This document shows positions 26,226 to 37,677 of a DNA stretch of 64,000 nucleotides, in pieces; the stretch's first letter is position 1; every line of letters begins with the position of its first letter. This DNA is from Diploscapter coronatus. Taxonomy: Eukaryota > Nematoda > Chromadorea > Rhabditida > Rhabditidae. The stretch is from the NCBI GenBank assembly GCA_964036155.1, contig OZ038422.1, positions 23,149,201-23,213,200 of the forward strand. The letters are read 5' to 3'. Both the position numbers and the translations under genes were made by a program. The notes below the pieces were generated by a model. That model had not been told where the DNA came from and ran no database searches. It worked only from the letters and a program-made list of their open reading frames with translations.

Positions 26226-27731
26226 ATGGACACGCCTGTTGATATACGAGGTTTGATTTTTTTTTTTTTTTTATAATTTCAGTAAGCATCAGGCTCATAA
26301 AAACATTTTAGTCGTTCGAATAACTTGAATAACTAACTAGATATCTTTTACCTTCATAGCCGACTGCCCTTTCATTAATAGCGGCTGAAATAAATTAGAA
26401 TTTTAGCTTGGCGAGCGGCCTACTCGAACAGAGCAGAGCCGTTTCTGTTGGAAGAGTGTTTGCCATCGAGAAATCCATTCATTCTTTTCGATCACTGGTG
26501 ACGACAAAGCAAAAGCAGCGAAAAATAAGAAATAACACATTTTTGCAGGTTCAAAAACGTCGCTGCTTTGTCGGATTTGTCGTTCGAAGAATGCAATGCG
26601 GTCTGCCTGAGTACAGTTGGAAAGTGAGACAATTCATACTTGTGAAAATTTGAAAAATCAAGCAAACTTTGATGTGAATTTTTAGAATATCTTCATATCG
26701 ACTATAATATCATACCTGACAAGGAAAAAATCTGACCTCGCCTTCTCCTTTTCGGATTAGAGCAAGTGGAACCTACCAAATAGGCATCGCTGATTACGAA
26801 TATGCAAGAATGTTCTGCCATTGACTAGGCTTGGTTCGTAAAAATTTGCACAAATTTTTGCATATTAGTAATCAGGATGCCGATTTGGTAGATTCCACTT
26901 GCTCTAATTCAAAAAAGAAGACGAGATCAGACGCTTCCCTTGTGAGAATGAATTCGATTTATTACAAACGGGTAATGTTTCAGAGATCTACGCCCGAGTT
27001 CGCGAACAGTTCTGCTGAAGGAATACTCGAAAGAGGGATTTTCATTCTTCACGAACTACGAGAGCAGAAAGGGTAAGCAGCTGAAAGAGAATCCGCAGGC
27101 ATCGATGCTCTTCTTCTGGCCGAAAGTACATAGACAGGTTAATTGGAATTCGGAAAAGACATCATTTAATTGAATTATTCAGGTTCGAATAGAGGGAAAA
27201 GTGATGAAGCTGCCCGCGGAAGCTGCAGTGGAATATTGAATGAGCCGACCACTGCCGAGTCGAATCGGATCGGCCAGCAGCTACCAAAGTGAACCCATCG
27301 AGAACAGAGAGGCAAGATTCTGAACCAATTTCATTTCATTACTTCTTGATAATAATACATGAGTTATTTGGTCAGCTAAAAACAAATTATTAGAAACTTA
27401 GGAAATGTTATCTTTTTCTTCAGGTATTGATGAAACGGAAAATCGAACTCGAAGAGATCGCGAAGAGTCAAGGAGAAGCTGCCATCACGAAGCCGGAAAA
27501 TTGGTGAGAAAATAATTTAATTTTTGAATAATGATGTTTCAAAATCGATTTTATTTGGGTATATATATATTTTTATTTTAATCCATTGCAGCTGATAATT
27601 TTAGGGGCGGTTACATTCTGAAGCCGGATTACTTCGAGTTTTGGCAAGGGCAAAGCGACCGACTCCACGACCGAATTGTCTTCACTCCGGCAGAGGACAG
27701 CGAGTGGAAACTGCAAAGACTTTCCCCGTGA
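26226..27731 (+). CDS. pnpo: Pyridoxamine 5'-phosphate oxidase, with an in-frame TGA at codon 134
   Basis: Seven exons: 26226-26250, 26407-26497, 26549-26623, 26984-27137, 27183-27311, 27424-27503, 27605-27731; 226 codons before the normal stop. The enzyme oxidises pyridoxine/pyridoxamine 5'-phosphate to pyridoxal 5'-phosphate using FMN, in the cytosol. The alignment runs the whole family length: [109 protein letters not shown] at 27237-27239 falls exactly where relatives have an aromatic residue in Y(F/W).SRP. Everything downstream stays in frame, well conserved and correctly spliced. The last intron but one (27312) starts with GC (GAG/GCAAGA). The intron after exon 3 carries a foldback element. 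Either this is a recent nonsense allele, a base error (TGG read as TGA), or readthrough. Confidence 0.9.
26755..26909. mobile_element. Foldback (hairpin) element in a PNPO intron
   Basis: A near-perfect inverted repeat: the left arm begins ATTAGAGCAAGTGGAACCTA and the right arm ends with its complement (TCCACTTGCTCTAAT). The arms are about 60 bases each with scattered mismatches around a short centre. It has no coding content. It lies inside the 360-bp intron between exons 3 and 4 of the oxidase gene. The structure fits a small foldback MITE. Confidence 0.7.
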
Positions 27732-28170
27732 ATCATTCTCGGTTCACTCGATTCAGCCACCCGATCAGAGCCATTCCTCCATGTCCCAACTGCTAATTCA
27801 AAGTGCTGTCAGTTCTTTCAAAATCAACAAAAACATTTTCGGACAAAATTTCACATTGTTGTTGTTGTTGAAAGATCATGACAGTTCAAATCCAAATCCC
27901 TAGGGCTAGCAAATTATTTTTAAATTAAAAATCTTAATAGCGTGCCATACGATAAAAATCGGATAGAGATTTATGCGTCACTTATATCTTATCGTTTTCA
28001 TTAATTGATAGATTGTATACGAATTTCGGCGGGTGTATAGAATTTTAGTGATATTTTGTCACATTCCATTTCCTGTAAATTTCTAGCCTTGTAAATTCTC
28101 TCATTAGTGATATTGATCATTTTAGGGTATATTAATTGTAGAATTTGAAAATAAATTTATTCTTTCGAGA

Positions 28171-28336
28171 TCAATAGCAATAATCAGGAGCGGTGGCAGC
28201 CTTGCATCTGTGTTCATTACACGTGCAATTTGAAATGTTGGGGAGAGGCAGTAGAACGTGTGTCGATGTTGCATACGACTTCTTCATTTGATCCAACCTA
28301 TGAGCCAAACCATTAGGACCTAAACTTTTCAAATAA

Positions 28337-28369
<33 letters not shown>

Positions 28370-29848
28370 CTAAATTAAAAATTACCGATAAATCGAGGCC
28401 TTCTATGCGCTTCTAATAAGCATTCCATAAGAAGCGACCAACTAAAATTGTGAAAAATAAGAAATGCTCATTTCATCGAGATTCGAAAAAAATTACACGT
28501 CAAGTGGAGTACCAGGCGGACAGGCTAACCCTTTATCAGGCAATTTGAAACAGCGTCGAATATCGTCAATCGAGCGTTGAAAATGTGGTTCAGCACCAAG
28601 GGTGAGACACTCCCAAATTAGGACTCCGAACATCCTATAAAGAAAATCATTTTTTCTGCTTCATTTGAATGAATTTACCAAGTATCACTTTCTTGCCTCG
28701 GGTTGAAATATGGTTCTGCTGCGCAGAGAACTTCCTGTGAAATCAAAATTTCAAACAAAAGCACAGGATCAAAACCTACCGGTGGCATCCAAGCGATAGG
28801 AAACTTTCCACAATCTACTGGCACTCCAAAATCACCTAATTTAGCTGTGCATCTGAACTTTTAAGGGCTTTTTTGAAGAATTATTATGATTTTCCTACTC
28901 GCTGATATCTATCGAAGTGAGCAGTACATTTCTGGCTGCGATATCACCGTGAGTGAATTCTCGGCCGTAATCGTCTTCGGAATTGTGGATGTACTTCAAA
29001 GCTTCGGCTATCTAAACTAAAATGAGTTTAAAATCAAGCAGAAATCCTACCTGACTCAAAATGTGTAAAATCTCTCGAAGTTTGATTGTAGGTCTTTCGC
29101 GTTCTTCTCGTTCCTGTAAGCAAATTTCGAGATTTATCATTTTACGGTTTACCAAACCCGAATATAATGTCGAAAATATTCGGATAAAGATCCTCCAGGC
29201 AACCATTCCATGACAATTAATGGCCGAAGTACTAATTTGCAAAGTTCGAGGAATTTACAAAGAGAGAATTTAAACCTGAAAACGACAACTTCGAAACAGC
29301 GATGATTTTGACGATATTTGGATGATCCAATCGAGCCATTCTCGCTGCTTCTTCCAACAAAATGATCGACTTTGATGGAATTGGGAAGCTCATCTTTACA
29401 GCGCAACAGACTTTCTGTTTGAAGCGATTTTCCGTTTTCGGTAAAACGAATCCTAAGAAAAGGGAAAATTCATAAACTCAAAGAGATCCTTGCCTTTGAA
29501 CACAAATCCAATGTGACCTTGCCCTAATGCAGTTTCAGTGATTTCAATATTCACATCATCCACTGTCAAATACGACAAGTCTCTTTCGAGCTGTTTCAGT
29601 CGCTTCTGATACGGAAATATGCTATCCGGCACAGGTAAGCAGGCTGTCTTTCCTCCTAAAGATAGCAGAAAATATCCACAGAAGTTGCTAGAGAACTCTA
29701 ACCTACTTTTGCAGAACCAGAATAATCCTAAAATGTAGAGGCCTGTCATGGTTATAATCGTTGCCCAAGGATTCATATACGACGCAGAACAACTGTAGTA
29801 ACGGTGGGAAAGCATCGTGTTATTCGATTCGTCGACATGGTTGACCAT
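28171..29848 (-). CDS. Receptor-type tyrosine kinase with very small ectodomain (KIN-15/16-like)
   Basis: Eleven exons on the minus strand: 29848-29707, 29655-29494, 29452-29276, 29231-29158, 29113-29051, 29011-28899, 28852-28780, 28734-28679, 28634-28497, 28441-28386, 28319-28171; 400 residues. About 27 outside residues precede a membrane span (IITMTGLYILGLFWF) and a basic stop (CKRGK), then a kinase domain: LGQGHIGFVF loop, CCAVKM lysine, LLEEAARMARLDHPNIV helix, MEWLPGGSL, HGDIAARN catalytic loop, LGDFG, AWMPPE, FGVLIWECLTLG. AARN marks a tyrosine kinase. HRD reads HGD, and the stretch between DFG and PPE is only about ten residues with no tyrosine. C. elegans KIN-15/KIN-16 have the same plan (family knowledge). 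Intron 2 starts with GC. The ATG follows AACTTAG: either trans-spliced, or joined to a possible upstream hydrophobic exon ending at 30007. Confidence 0.88.
28341..28370 (+). repeat. Poly(A) run in a kinase intron
   Basis: A homopolymer of nearly 30 A on the plus strand (T on the gene strand) inside the last intron of the kinase gene. It is a likely assembly and replication slippage point. Confidence 0.8.
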
Positions 29849-30006
29849 CTAAGTTTCACATTTCATATTTGAAAGTAAATGAAGAAACATGAACATTTTC
29901 GAAAAATGCAAAATTGAAACGCAGGCAGATAACAAATTCAACGAATGCCCCTCTGTTGCAGGGTCGAAGGATGAAAACGTGAAAACGTCTAAAAACGAGT
30001 TCCTAC

Positions 30007-30150
30007 CTTCTCAATTCTGCAGGCATCAATCGATTGAGAATATGCAAGGCAAGGGGGAATAGTCTTTAGGTTTTCAACATTCAGAGAAAAATTAAACCAA
30101 TACGATAAACAAAGAAAAATGAAGGTGATCGTCACGAGAAAAAAGCAATT
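30007..30150 (-). CDS. Possible upstream signal-peptide exon of the kinase gene
   Basis: On the minus strand an open stretch encodes FFLVTITFIFLCLSYWF followed by a short polar run ending IDACRIEK at a GTAGGA donor, in the phase of the kinase exon that starts at 29848. It looks like a signal peptide plus a short ectodomain, but no ATG or upstream acceptor was found in frame. It may be chance. Confidence 0.25.
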
Positions 30151-33100
30151 GCAGTTTGTGTATTATAAAAAGAAATCCTGCTTATTCATCCTACATTAGC
30201 GAGTAGTTCCAGCTTCATACTATGAGTTTGAAATTTTCTAAAAGCGCGCTTCCTGTGCATTTCTTCAATCACCGCAATTTCCCGTTTACTCCCACTGCTA
30301 ATCGTTTTATCCGTCTTTGCTCCGACATGGATGTGTTGATGCTTCACTTCGATTCTATCTCTTCTTTCCTTTCTCTTTTCCGTTTCACTTCGATTTTTCC
30401 TGCCTCAAATAGCATGAAACTTGTGCCGTGAGGTACTTTTTCAATTTAACTCCCGTTTTATCTCCCGAATTCGCACTTTATTTCACCGATAAAAATGCCT
30501 ATGCGTTCCTCTTGAAAAACAACTACCGAAATAGTTGCTTGATATACGACTAATGTACCAATTTTTCTTCCTTATTCAAATTATCATTCATTATCACGCA
30601 TTTTTGCACCGTGCAAAATTAAGCGAAAAAAAAACTATTCACGCATAAATTACGCTGATTTCATCTCAATTATGCTCATCTTTGACTTTTCGAGGTTCTT
30701 CAATTACCTTACTTGAAACTCGACTCAAGACATTCAACTTTCAATGATCATGTCGAACTTGCTGCAGAATGCTTTACAATTCATGAAATCTCAAATTCAT
30801 TCGACTTCATGTGCTTGCAATTTCAAGTTTCTCGAATTGGTTGCTCGAATTCTGCCAGTAAGCGGGAGTTATTCCCCCTTAGCCGTGTTGCCCCTATCAG
30901 TCTGCGCAGCTCTTTAGAAACATTAGCAATGCAATAGATCAAGGGAACGTCTGGGGAGTATTGCCTTCTCCAATATGCTTCCCAAAGAAATGCGACTAAT
31001 TCCCGTCATTTTTCACCTTTCGCATTTTTCAGCATTTTTTGCGTCCGGGATTTTTGGCAGCGGCAGCAGCAGCAGCAGGGAAGAGCCCTAAAGAGGGCCC
31101 CATCAAAGCTCATTTGTCTCACTGACTTCAAATCTTCCTTCCCCTCCCTCGACTTTAGAAGAACGCTCATTTCTTCGACATATTCTGTTGCACTTGCAAA
31201 AATCCGATTTTTCTTATTTTTAATATTTCTTTTCGAAATTTGTGTGGATTTCAAATCTTTCAAAATTGATTTAGAATGCTGAAATTTAGATAATCTGCCC
31301 TAATGAGAGACATAACCGATGCATAAATTTCGATTCCCACGCGATAGTCGAGAAAAACCTTTGGAATTTCAAATGTTTATATTGCTCTCATACTCAGCTA
31401 CTTTTGAGAATTTTAGTTGGACTTTTATTTGTCGTGTGTGCTTTTTCTTACTTTTATGAATCATAAGATCCGCAAATTTTATCAACGCGCTTCTCCGCCT
31501 TTTTCGCTGACTTCTCTGCACTTTTTGCATTTGTTCAGTGGTCTTTTCGTCGCTTCTGATGATTCGCAAAATTGGTCCGACGTGAATTTTTGCATGAATT
31601 TAGACTTTCGTCCGAATATTTTCTTTCCGATTGGATTTTATTGCACGATTTGCTGAATGATTTTCCTGCAACCTTTCTGTACAAGTTCTCATGTATTCCT
31701 ATGTAATTAAATAGAAATTTTACTATTTTCTCTAACTAGCATATTTAGTTAGTCGTTTCCTGCTTGTTTCCCCAATTCTACGCCTATTTTCATTCCTCTT
31801 GGGTGCTTTTACTTATGAAGTGCCAACGATTCGTAGCATATCAAAAAGCGTGCGTGAAAAAGCGACTCAAAGTCAGCAATATGCGGAAAGAGGGGAAACC
31901 TCATGAAAAATGAGCCACAAAATGAACCAAACCAACTAGAAATTGAATTATTTTCCTGCTACTTTTTTCTCAAATTTGGCTAATAGAAAAAGACACCACT
32001 TTTCTAAGAAATAGTATGAGGGAAAGAAAAAAGATAGGCAAAAGTGGTCTTTTTCTAGGAGCCTCAAATTTTAATCTAATTAATGAGCGAAAAATTGCGT
32101 TCTCCATCATCTAGTCTGAATAAAATGAGCATTGTTGACTAAAGTTCTAAAATTAGAAGTCGAACTCAAAATATTTCAGGAACTTTAGTGTCTATAAACA
32201 ACGCTCATTATTTTGAGAGTTTGAAACCGAAATTAGAAGTCTACAGTCGATTTTTGGAAGAGATGATTTTCTGTAATCCGAATACTAAGCATGTTCGTAA
32301 AAAATATTCGTTTCGTTATGTTCGCGTTTTGACATGCTTGTCATTCATTCTTTCATCTTATTTCGCATCTATGTTCATCTTTCATCGATGAAATGCTTGT
32401 AGAGTTGTTCAGGTATCTTATTACATAAATTCGACATCTCTCATTGATCAATATACGATTAGTTCATAGATTTTTCAAGATTCTGTTTGTCTAATTATCG
32501 TCTATCATAAATTTTACATCATTCTTAGTCAAAATTCTTCAAATTTCATTTCTATTCATTGAATTCGTACTGCCAGAATTTCATCCACCAATTCCTTTAC
32601 ATAATAGGTCATCAAACTAAATACTCTGTACTGCAACGAAAAGCAAACCTTATACTGCACGTGTCAGATTTCATTGCATACACATCAATTTTATGCTGAA
32701 TATTCGAATGAAAGGGTGAATGAAAACGAAGATACACGTATCTAGATGTTCCACAGCTGATCGGTTTACTTGCGAACTACTATTTCAAACCTCCACAACA
32801 ATTCCCATGGAAATAATTCATAAAACTCAATTATTTCATTTCAATTTTTAAATTTTCGAGTCGAATTAATTATGGCCTATTTACTGATTCAACATTTGAC
32901 ATTTCATATTTTCATGTCTCTGAGATGAAGCATCTTTGCACTCTCTCAAATTTCATATGTTAAAATGGTATCTCTAATTTGATGTGCACTTTCAATATTG
33001 AAATGAAACGAGAAGACAAGAGTCAGAAATGAATACCACCTAATCAATTCCACATGTTCTCACAATTTCAGCCAATTTTCTTCCAGCTTTCAGAATTTCA

Positions 33101-34655
33101 TTTTTACGTCTTCGAAATTTTACTATTTTCACTTTTTATTTCGAAAAAAATTATTGCAAAGGATCTATGACAAGTAAACTAGAAATTCTTGCAACTTCAA
33201 GTTTATCTCATCGAGTTTTTTCGTTCAAACTTCAAAATTCAAATTATATTACTAGTCTTTTATGGCGTCTATAATCTTATTTGTGTCTTTATTTGGTGGC
33301 TGCCTTCTTTTTCTCTTCACCTCCCCTATTCGCCTAGTCTGTGATCGTTCGTTTTCCTTAGTTTATTCCAAAGAGAAGATGAGCCAAATAGCTAATAGCA
33401 TCGCTGTGACGCTACGCTTTGTTGTTGTCCTATTTTACCTCTGTAACCTTTGGGTTATGAATAAATTATGGCTGGCAGTGAAATGGCGCGCTTGATATTT
33501 GAGATTTTTGTTTCAGTATGGACTTTCATTCGCAAATGTTGAATTTTCCAATGCATTCTTAAACTTCTCAAAATTAACATTCTGCACTTCGATCAAAATA
33601 ATATCGAGAATACACGAATTCTAATATTTTTAATTCAAGAAAAATATTGGATAACTCCATGTTATTTTCAGAATTTTCAATTTTGTTAAAATTCTGTAAA
33701 GTATCGACCAGCTTCTACTCATTAATTTCCGGATAAAGCAAGATTAGAACTTCTTTTGCGCTGAATCTCAGGCAAATCCCAGGAATGCCTCGAAATCCCG
33801 AGGTTATCCATCGGATTTCTCGATTTCACCCGCATCCGCTTGCTCATTCGTTCATTTATTCATCTCAGGTTTCATGTTCAGTCCATCATCGTTTGTTGTT
33901 TTTGCCTCTCCTAGTGCATCCCTCTAATACCCGTGCTATTACAAATCCACCTATGTTCCTTGATAGTCTAGGTTATTTGCTATTTTCCATTTTCATCGAA
34001 ACGATAGTAGCCCATCACTATGTCCATTTCGCAGTATTTGTAATGTTCAAAACACATATTTTGAACGAAATTCGCCCATTTTCATTATAGGTATTTCACC
34101 GCAAAAATGGGCTGGGGACATTCTATTTTCGAAGCTCTAGTTGCTTTTTCGGTTCACGAGCGGATTTCGATTATAACAAAGTTACATTCGGCCCTACTCG
34201 GCTGTGCATCCTTCGATCGGCCATTTGCAGGTCCTGGCACGAAAATGTCGACTGCAGATTTTTGCGCGTATCCTTCGTCTTCGGCTATCAAATAGGCAGG
34301 AAGTAGAGGCATTGTCTCGATAAAGCGAAACGGAAGCGTAGGGCGCAAATCGCATTTACAAGGGCGTTTCATCGAGGCGAAGAAACGATGAGACGATGCT
34401 CATTTCTCGGTTCATCAATCGGTCGGTCTGCAAGACTCAGGGGCGGTCGACATTTACCTAACCCTCAATTATCCCCTTCAACTAATTGTCGAATCAGTCC
34501 AAATGACCACAAATGATTCTATTCATTGTAGACCCCATTGCTTCAATTGAAAACATTGCGCGAGATAAAACTGACCCTTTTGCATATTCTCGTTTCTCTT
34601 ATTCATCTCTCTAAAACTATTTTACCCATAAGGAAGGTTTACAGCGTGTTACTCA

Positions 34656-34998
34656 CGGAATCGGTTAATATTTACTGGGTGTAAGTCAATTCGAATCTGC
34701 TCATCACGGGACTTTAGCTTAAAAAATCCCCACCGCGCTTTCTGATCCCATAATTTGAGTCCAAGATTTCCTCATCGTAGAACCTTGCTGCTGCAGCGAA
34801 TATTGGAATGCTTATGTTGACAATAATGTACACTAATTTTTTAATCTGTGAATGTTTGCAGCACAAAGCAAAGGAACAAATAATAAATTCCGGTACCAAA
34901 TTATGCAATCAGAAAGCACGGTGGGGATTTTTTACCTAAATTTCCATGATGAGCAGATTCGAATTGACTTACTCAGTAAATATTAATCGATTCTGCGA
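34656..34998. mobile_element. Foldback/MITE element with about 105-bp inverted arms
   Basis: The left arm (from about 34656) reads GGAATCGGTTAATATTTACT, then GTAAGTCAATTCGAATCTGC and AAAAAATCCCCACCG. The right arm, read on the other strand from about 34998, repeats these blocks (GAATCGATTAATATTTACT, GTAAGTCAATTCGAATCTGC, AAAAAATCCCCACCG). About 100 bases pair with few mismatches around a centre of roughly 130 bases. No transposase. Confidence 0.8.
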
Positions 34999-36754
34999 AT
35001 AACAAACTATAAATCTCCCTTGTCAGAAGAAATAAATGCCATTAATCCTGGGTTTGACAACTTCAATAACTATCATTTTCAACTAAATGATGTTTTTTAT
35101 GCAGGCAAATAATTCCCAAGCATAATTTAGCTAATCCCTTCCTAATTTTTCGTTTTATTTGAATATTTCGACTCCTTTTCAGCATTTCGATTCCCGCTCA
35201 TTCGCTTTATTATCTTCCATTATTCCTGCCGAATCTTAGGTGATCCTTCTTTTAGCATTCCCCTTTCGTCATTCTCTTTTATTTGTTTTATTTTGCGAAT
35301 TTCTAAAAATTTCATGAAAAATCCATCTTGCAGATACAAATTATTCGTACAATTTCATCTAAACCTTCTTTGAAATTCATCGCTTCTTTAGATGGGTATC
35401 AATTAAAAAATAATTCTGTGCTTTCATCAAACTCGTATCTATTTCCCCAAATCTCTTCATATCTTCTCTTTGCATTTAGAGATGAAGCTTTCTTTCTGCA
35501 TGAGCTTTAATTATAACTCTGTCCCTGTGTTTCAGCTTTATGTCTGCGTTTTAGGTATTTGCTTCTTCATTTTTACTCTTGCTAGATATAATGAAATTCT
35601 TCGTTTGTGCAACTTTTCACCTGTCAAAATCTTCAATTTTCCTACAATTTCAAACCTGTCAACAAAAAATCGACTAAGATCTAACAAATTATGCTTTCAT
35701 AAAAAGCGGTTGGGATATTTTATGACACTTTTCAGGTTATTAGAAATGCAAACTGCTCACTTTTCTGCTCGCTTGATTCAACCTGCCTGCCCTCTTTTAT
35801 GAAGGGATTTTTTGCGTGCCGCGTTTTCCCTATTTGCTAAAGAAACCTGGGAGCAAAAGTTCTGCTCGTTGATGAAAACTCCCTGCGATGCAGATTCAGA
35901 GCCTGGGACTCAGGACTCAGCGCCGTTTCCTGATTCGGTTTCGCTCGAACAATCTCAGCTCGAATAGGCAGCAGCAGCAGCAATGCAACGAAGCAGGCCT
36001 CTTCATTTTGCCCGTTTCCTTTGCGCATCGTCGCAATTCAATTGTTCTATCGATTACCCAGTAGTTTTTTCTTCTTCTGATATCCTTTGTTCTGTTAAAT
36101 ACTCACGAAGATTCTCACTTAAGAGTAACTCGTCAAAATCAGACAACTCTTTCGTTTTTTGTCATTATGCGATGACTATGTATTTTAGTTTCAACAAACT
36201 CAGATATAAAGTTAATTTGAAAATTCTGCATCCACTCGCGATAACATTCGATTTATTTTCGAGGAAAAACTCCGACAAACATTTCCTCTGAAACTTATTC
36301 GATTGGTGTTTGAAGCAAGTTCAATTGATTCATTCTAGTCCAGATATACTTCGAATCTCAAAACTACTTGAATCTAACTAAAATGCAGCATTTTCATTCC
36401 ATTTTCACTATTTCAGGTCGTTTCTCAATCAACTCATCATTTATTCAGCAGCTCTCCTCTCGCATTAATGTCTGGCAACATCTCAATTTATGACGTGTTA
36501 TTTTCCCTAAAATTGGCACTTCATTTCACATTCACCAAACTAATTCACGATCTTTTTTCTGCTCTCATTCATATACATTTATTTGCATCTTTATTTTTTT
36601 CATTTGAATGAAACTACTTGTGGACAAATGAATATGATTATTCGATGCAGCAAAACGTTAAATTTGATGCTTCACGAATAGTTCGAAATAAAAAGTGGAT
36701 TTCAGGATTGAGCCAACATCGAACCGTCGGTATGAAATGCATAGGACCAGGAGA

Positions 36755-37677
36755 ATGGACCCTTTCAACACGAACCTCCGGAACGAACAAAAGGCTATTC
36801 TAAATGCTCTGCTAGGTATCGATAAAAACGCAAAAAAGATACCTGAAAATGACGATTCATGAAAATAGGATGGAAAAGGACACGATTATGCCATGAAGTT
36901 CCCCAATTTTTCGATCATTCATTGAGACAAAAGTAGAAGTTCAAAATTTGCCAACAGTTTCGTCAATCGAGCAAAATTTGTGAAGAAACCGAAAAATAAT
37001 CAAGGTATTTTCAGAATTCATCTATGACAGCTACTATACAACACAACGAATCGAGAAAACCGTCGAGAGCATATACAGGTAAAAATAATCATTTCTGGTA
37101 AAGTGGAAACTTTTTGATATCGCAAGATCTAGTTAAAACTTTTCAACAATTTTACAATCTTCCGACTAGAAATTAATAATTTTAATTTTCAGAATCGTTG
37201 TTGCTCTGCTTGTGATTGTGATACTCGTCTTGATAATACTCGCCCTTGCCGCCTGCTTCTTCCACTGCAAACGACTACAAAATGAGAGGCAAGTTTTCAT
37301 AGCCATTCGAAAAATATATTAGCTTATAAGTTGCATGTGTCATTCGTGTTAATTTTTTGCCATGTCATATTTCAAAATCACTAAAAATTAGAAAAGTTAG
37401 TACTCATGTTAGTTTCGATACGACTTTATCAACATGGCAAAGAGTCAACACATCTCAAATATTTTATTTAAAATCATTGTGTTCAGCACTACATTTAGCC
37501 TGACTGCACCTAATATAATCGATCCGATCAAGTGCATGAAGCATTGATGAGGAACGGAATTTCAGTTTAGGTCATCTCCGTTACATTCATCAAGAGGACA
37601 AAAATCAGCCCCCATTGAGATATAACACCTTTCCTGCCGCTGACGAGACTCCTCACCAGGACGAGAAATTCCACTGA
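36755..37677 (+). CDS. Small single-pass membrane protein, KCNE-like
   Basis: Four exons: 36755-36815, 37015-37078, 37193-37288, 37566-37677; 110 residues. The N-terminal 42 residues (MDPFNTNLRNEQ...) precede a strongly hydrophobic span (about 43-65, IVVALLVIVILVLIILALAA). Then come HCKRLQNESLGHLRYIHQED and a polar tail. Size, one span in the middle, and a basic juxtamembrane segment followed by .YI..ED resemble KCNE/MPS potassium-channel accessory subunits (compare the KK-LEHS....YI pattern of KCNE1). This is similarity of pattern, not proof. Intron 3 starts with GC (AG/GCAAGT), and the frame is open only with that site. Further 5' exons are possible in the C/T-rich region upstream. Confidence 0.65.

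Larger units (their letters stand above)
29849..36754. other. Long non-coding stretch upstream of the small membrane protein gene
   Basis: Apart from a possible kinase exon (30007-30150) and a foldback element (about 34656-34998), no exon was recognised. From about 30.2 kb on, the plus strand is strongly C/T-rich, with short CAG runs (31055-31080, 35965-35982). Open frames here have no family resemblance and lack splice structure. A G/C-richer island at about 34170-34450 has overlapping open frames on both strands, with no clear protein. Confidence 0.5.

Noticed and set aside
31050..31080. CAG triplet run
   Set aside because: Only a handful of units; not a meaningful microsatellite or coding repeat.
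34154..34372. Open frames on both strands in a G/C-richer island
   Set aside because: No domain, no supporting splice partners, and overlapping frames on both strands suggest compositional effect.
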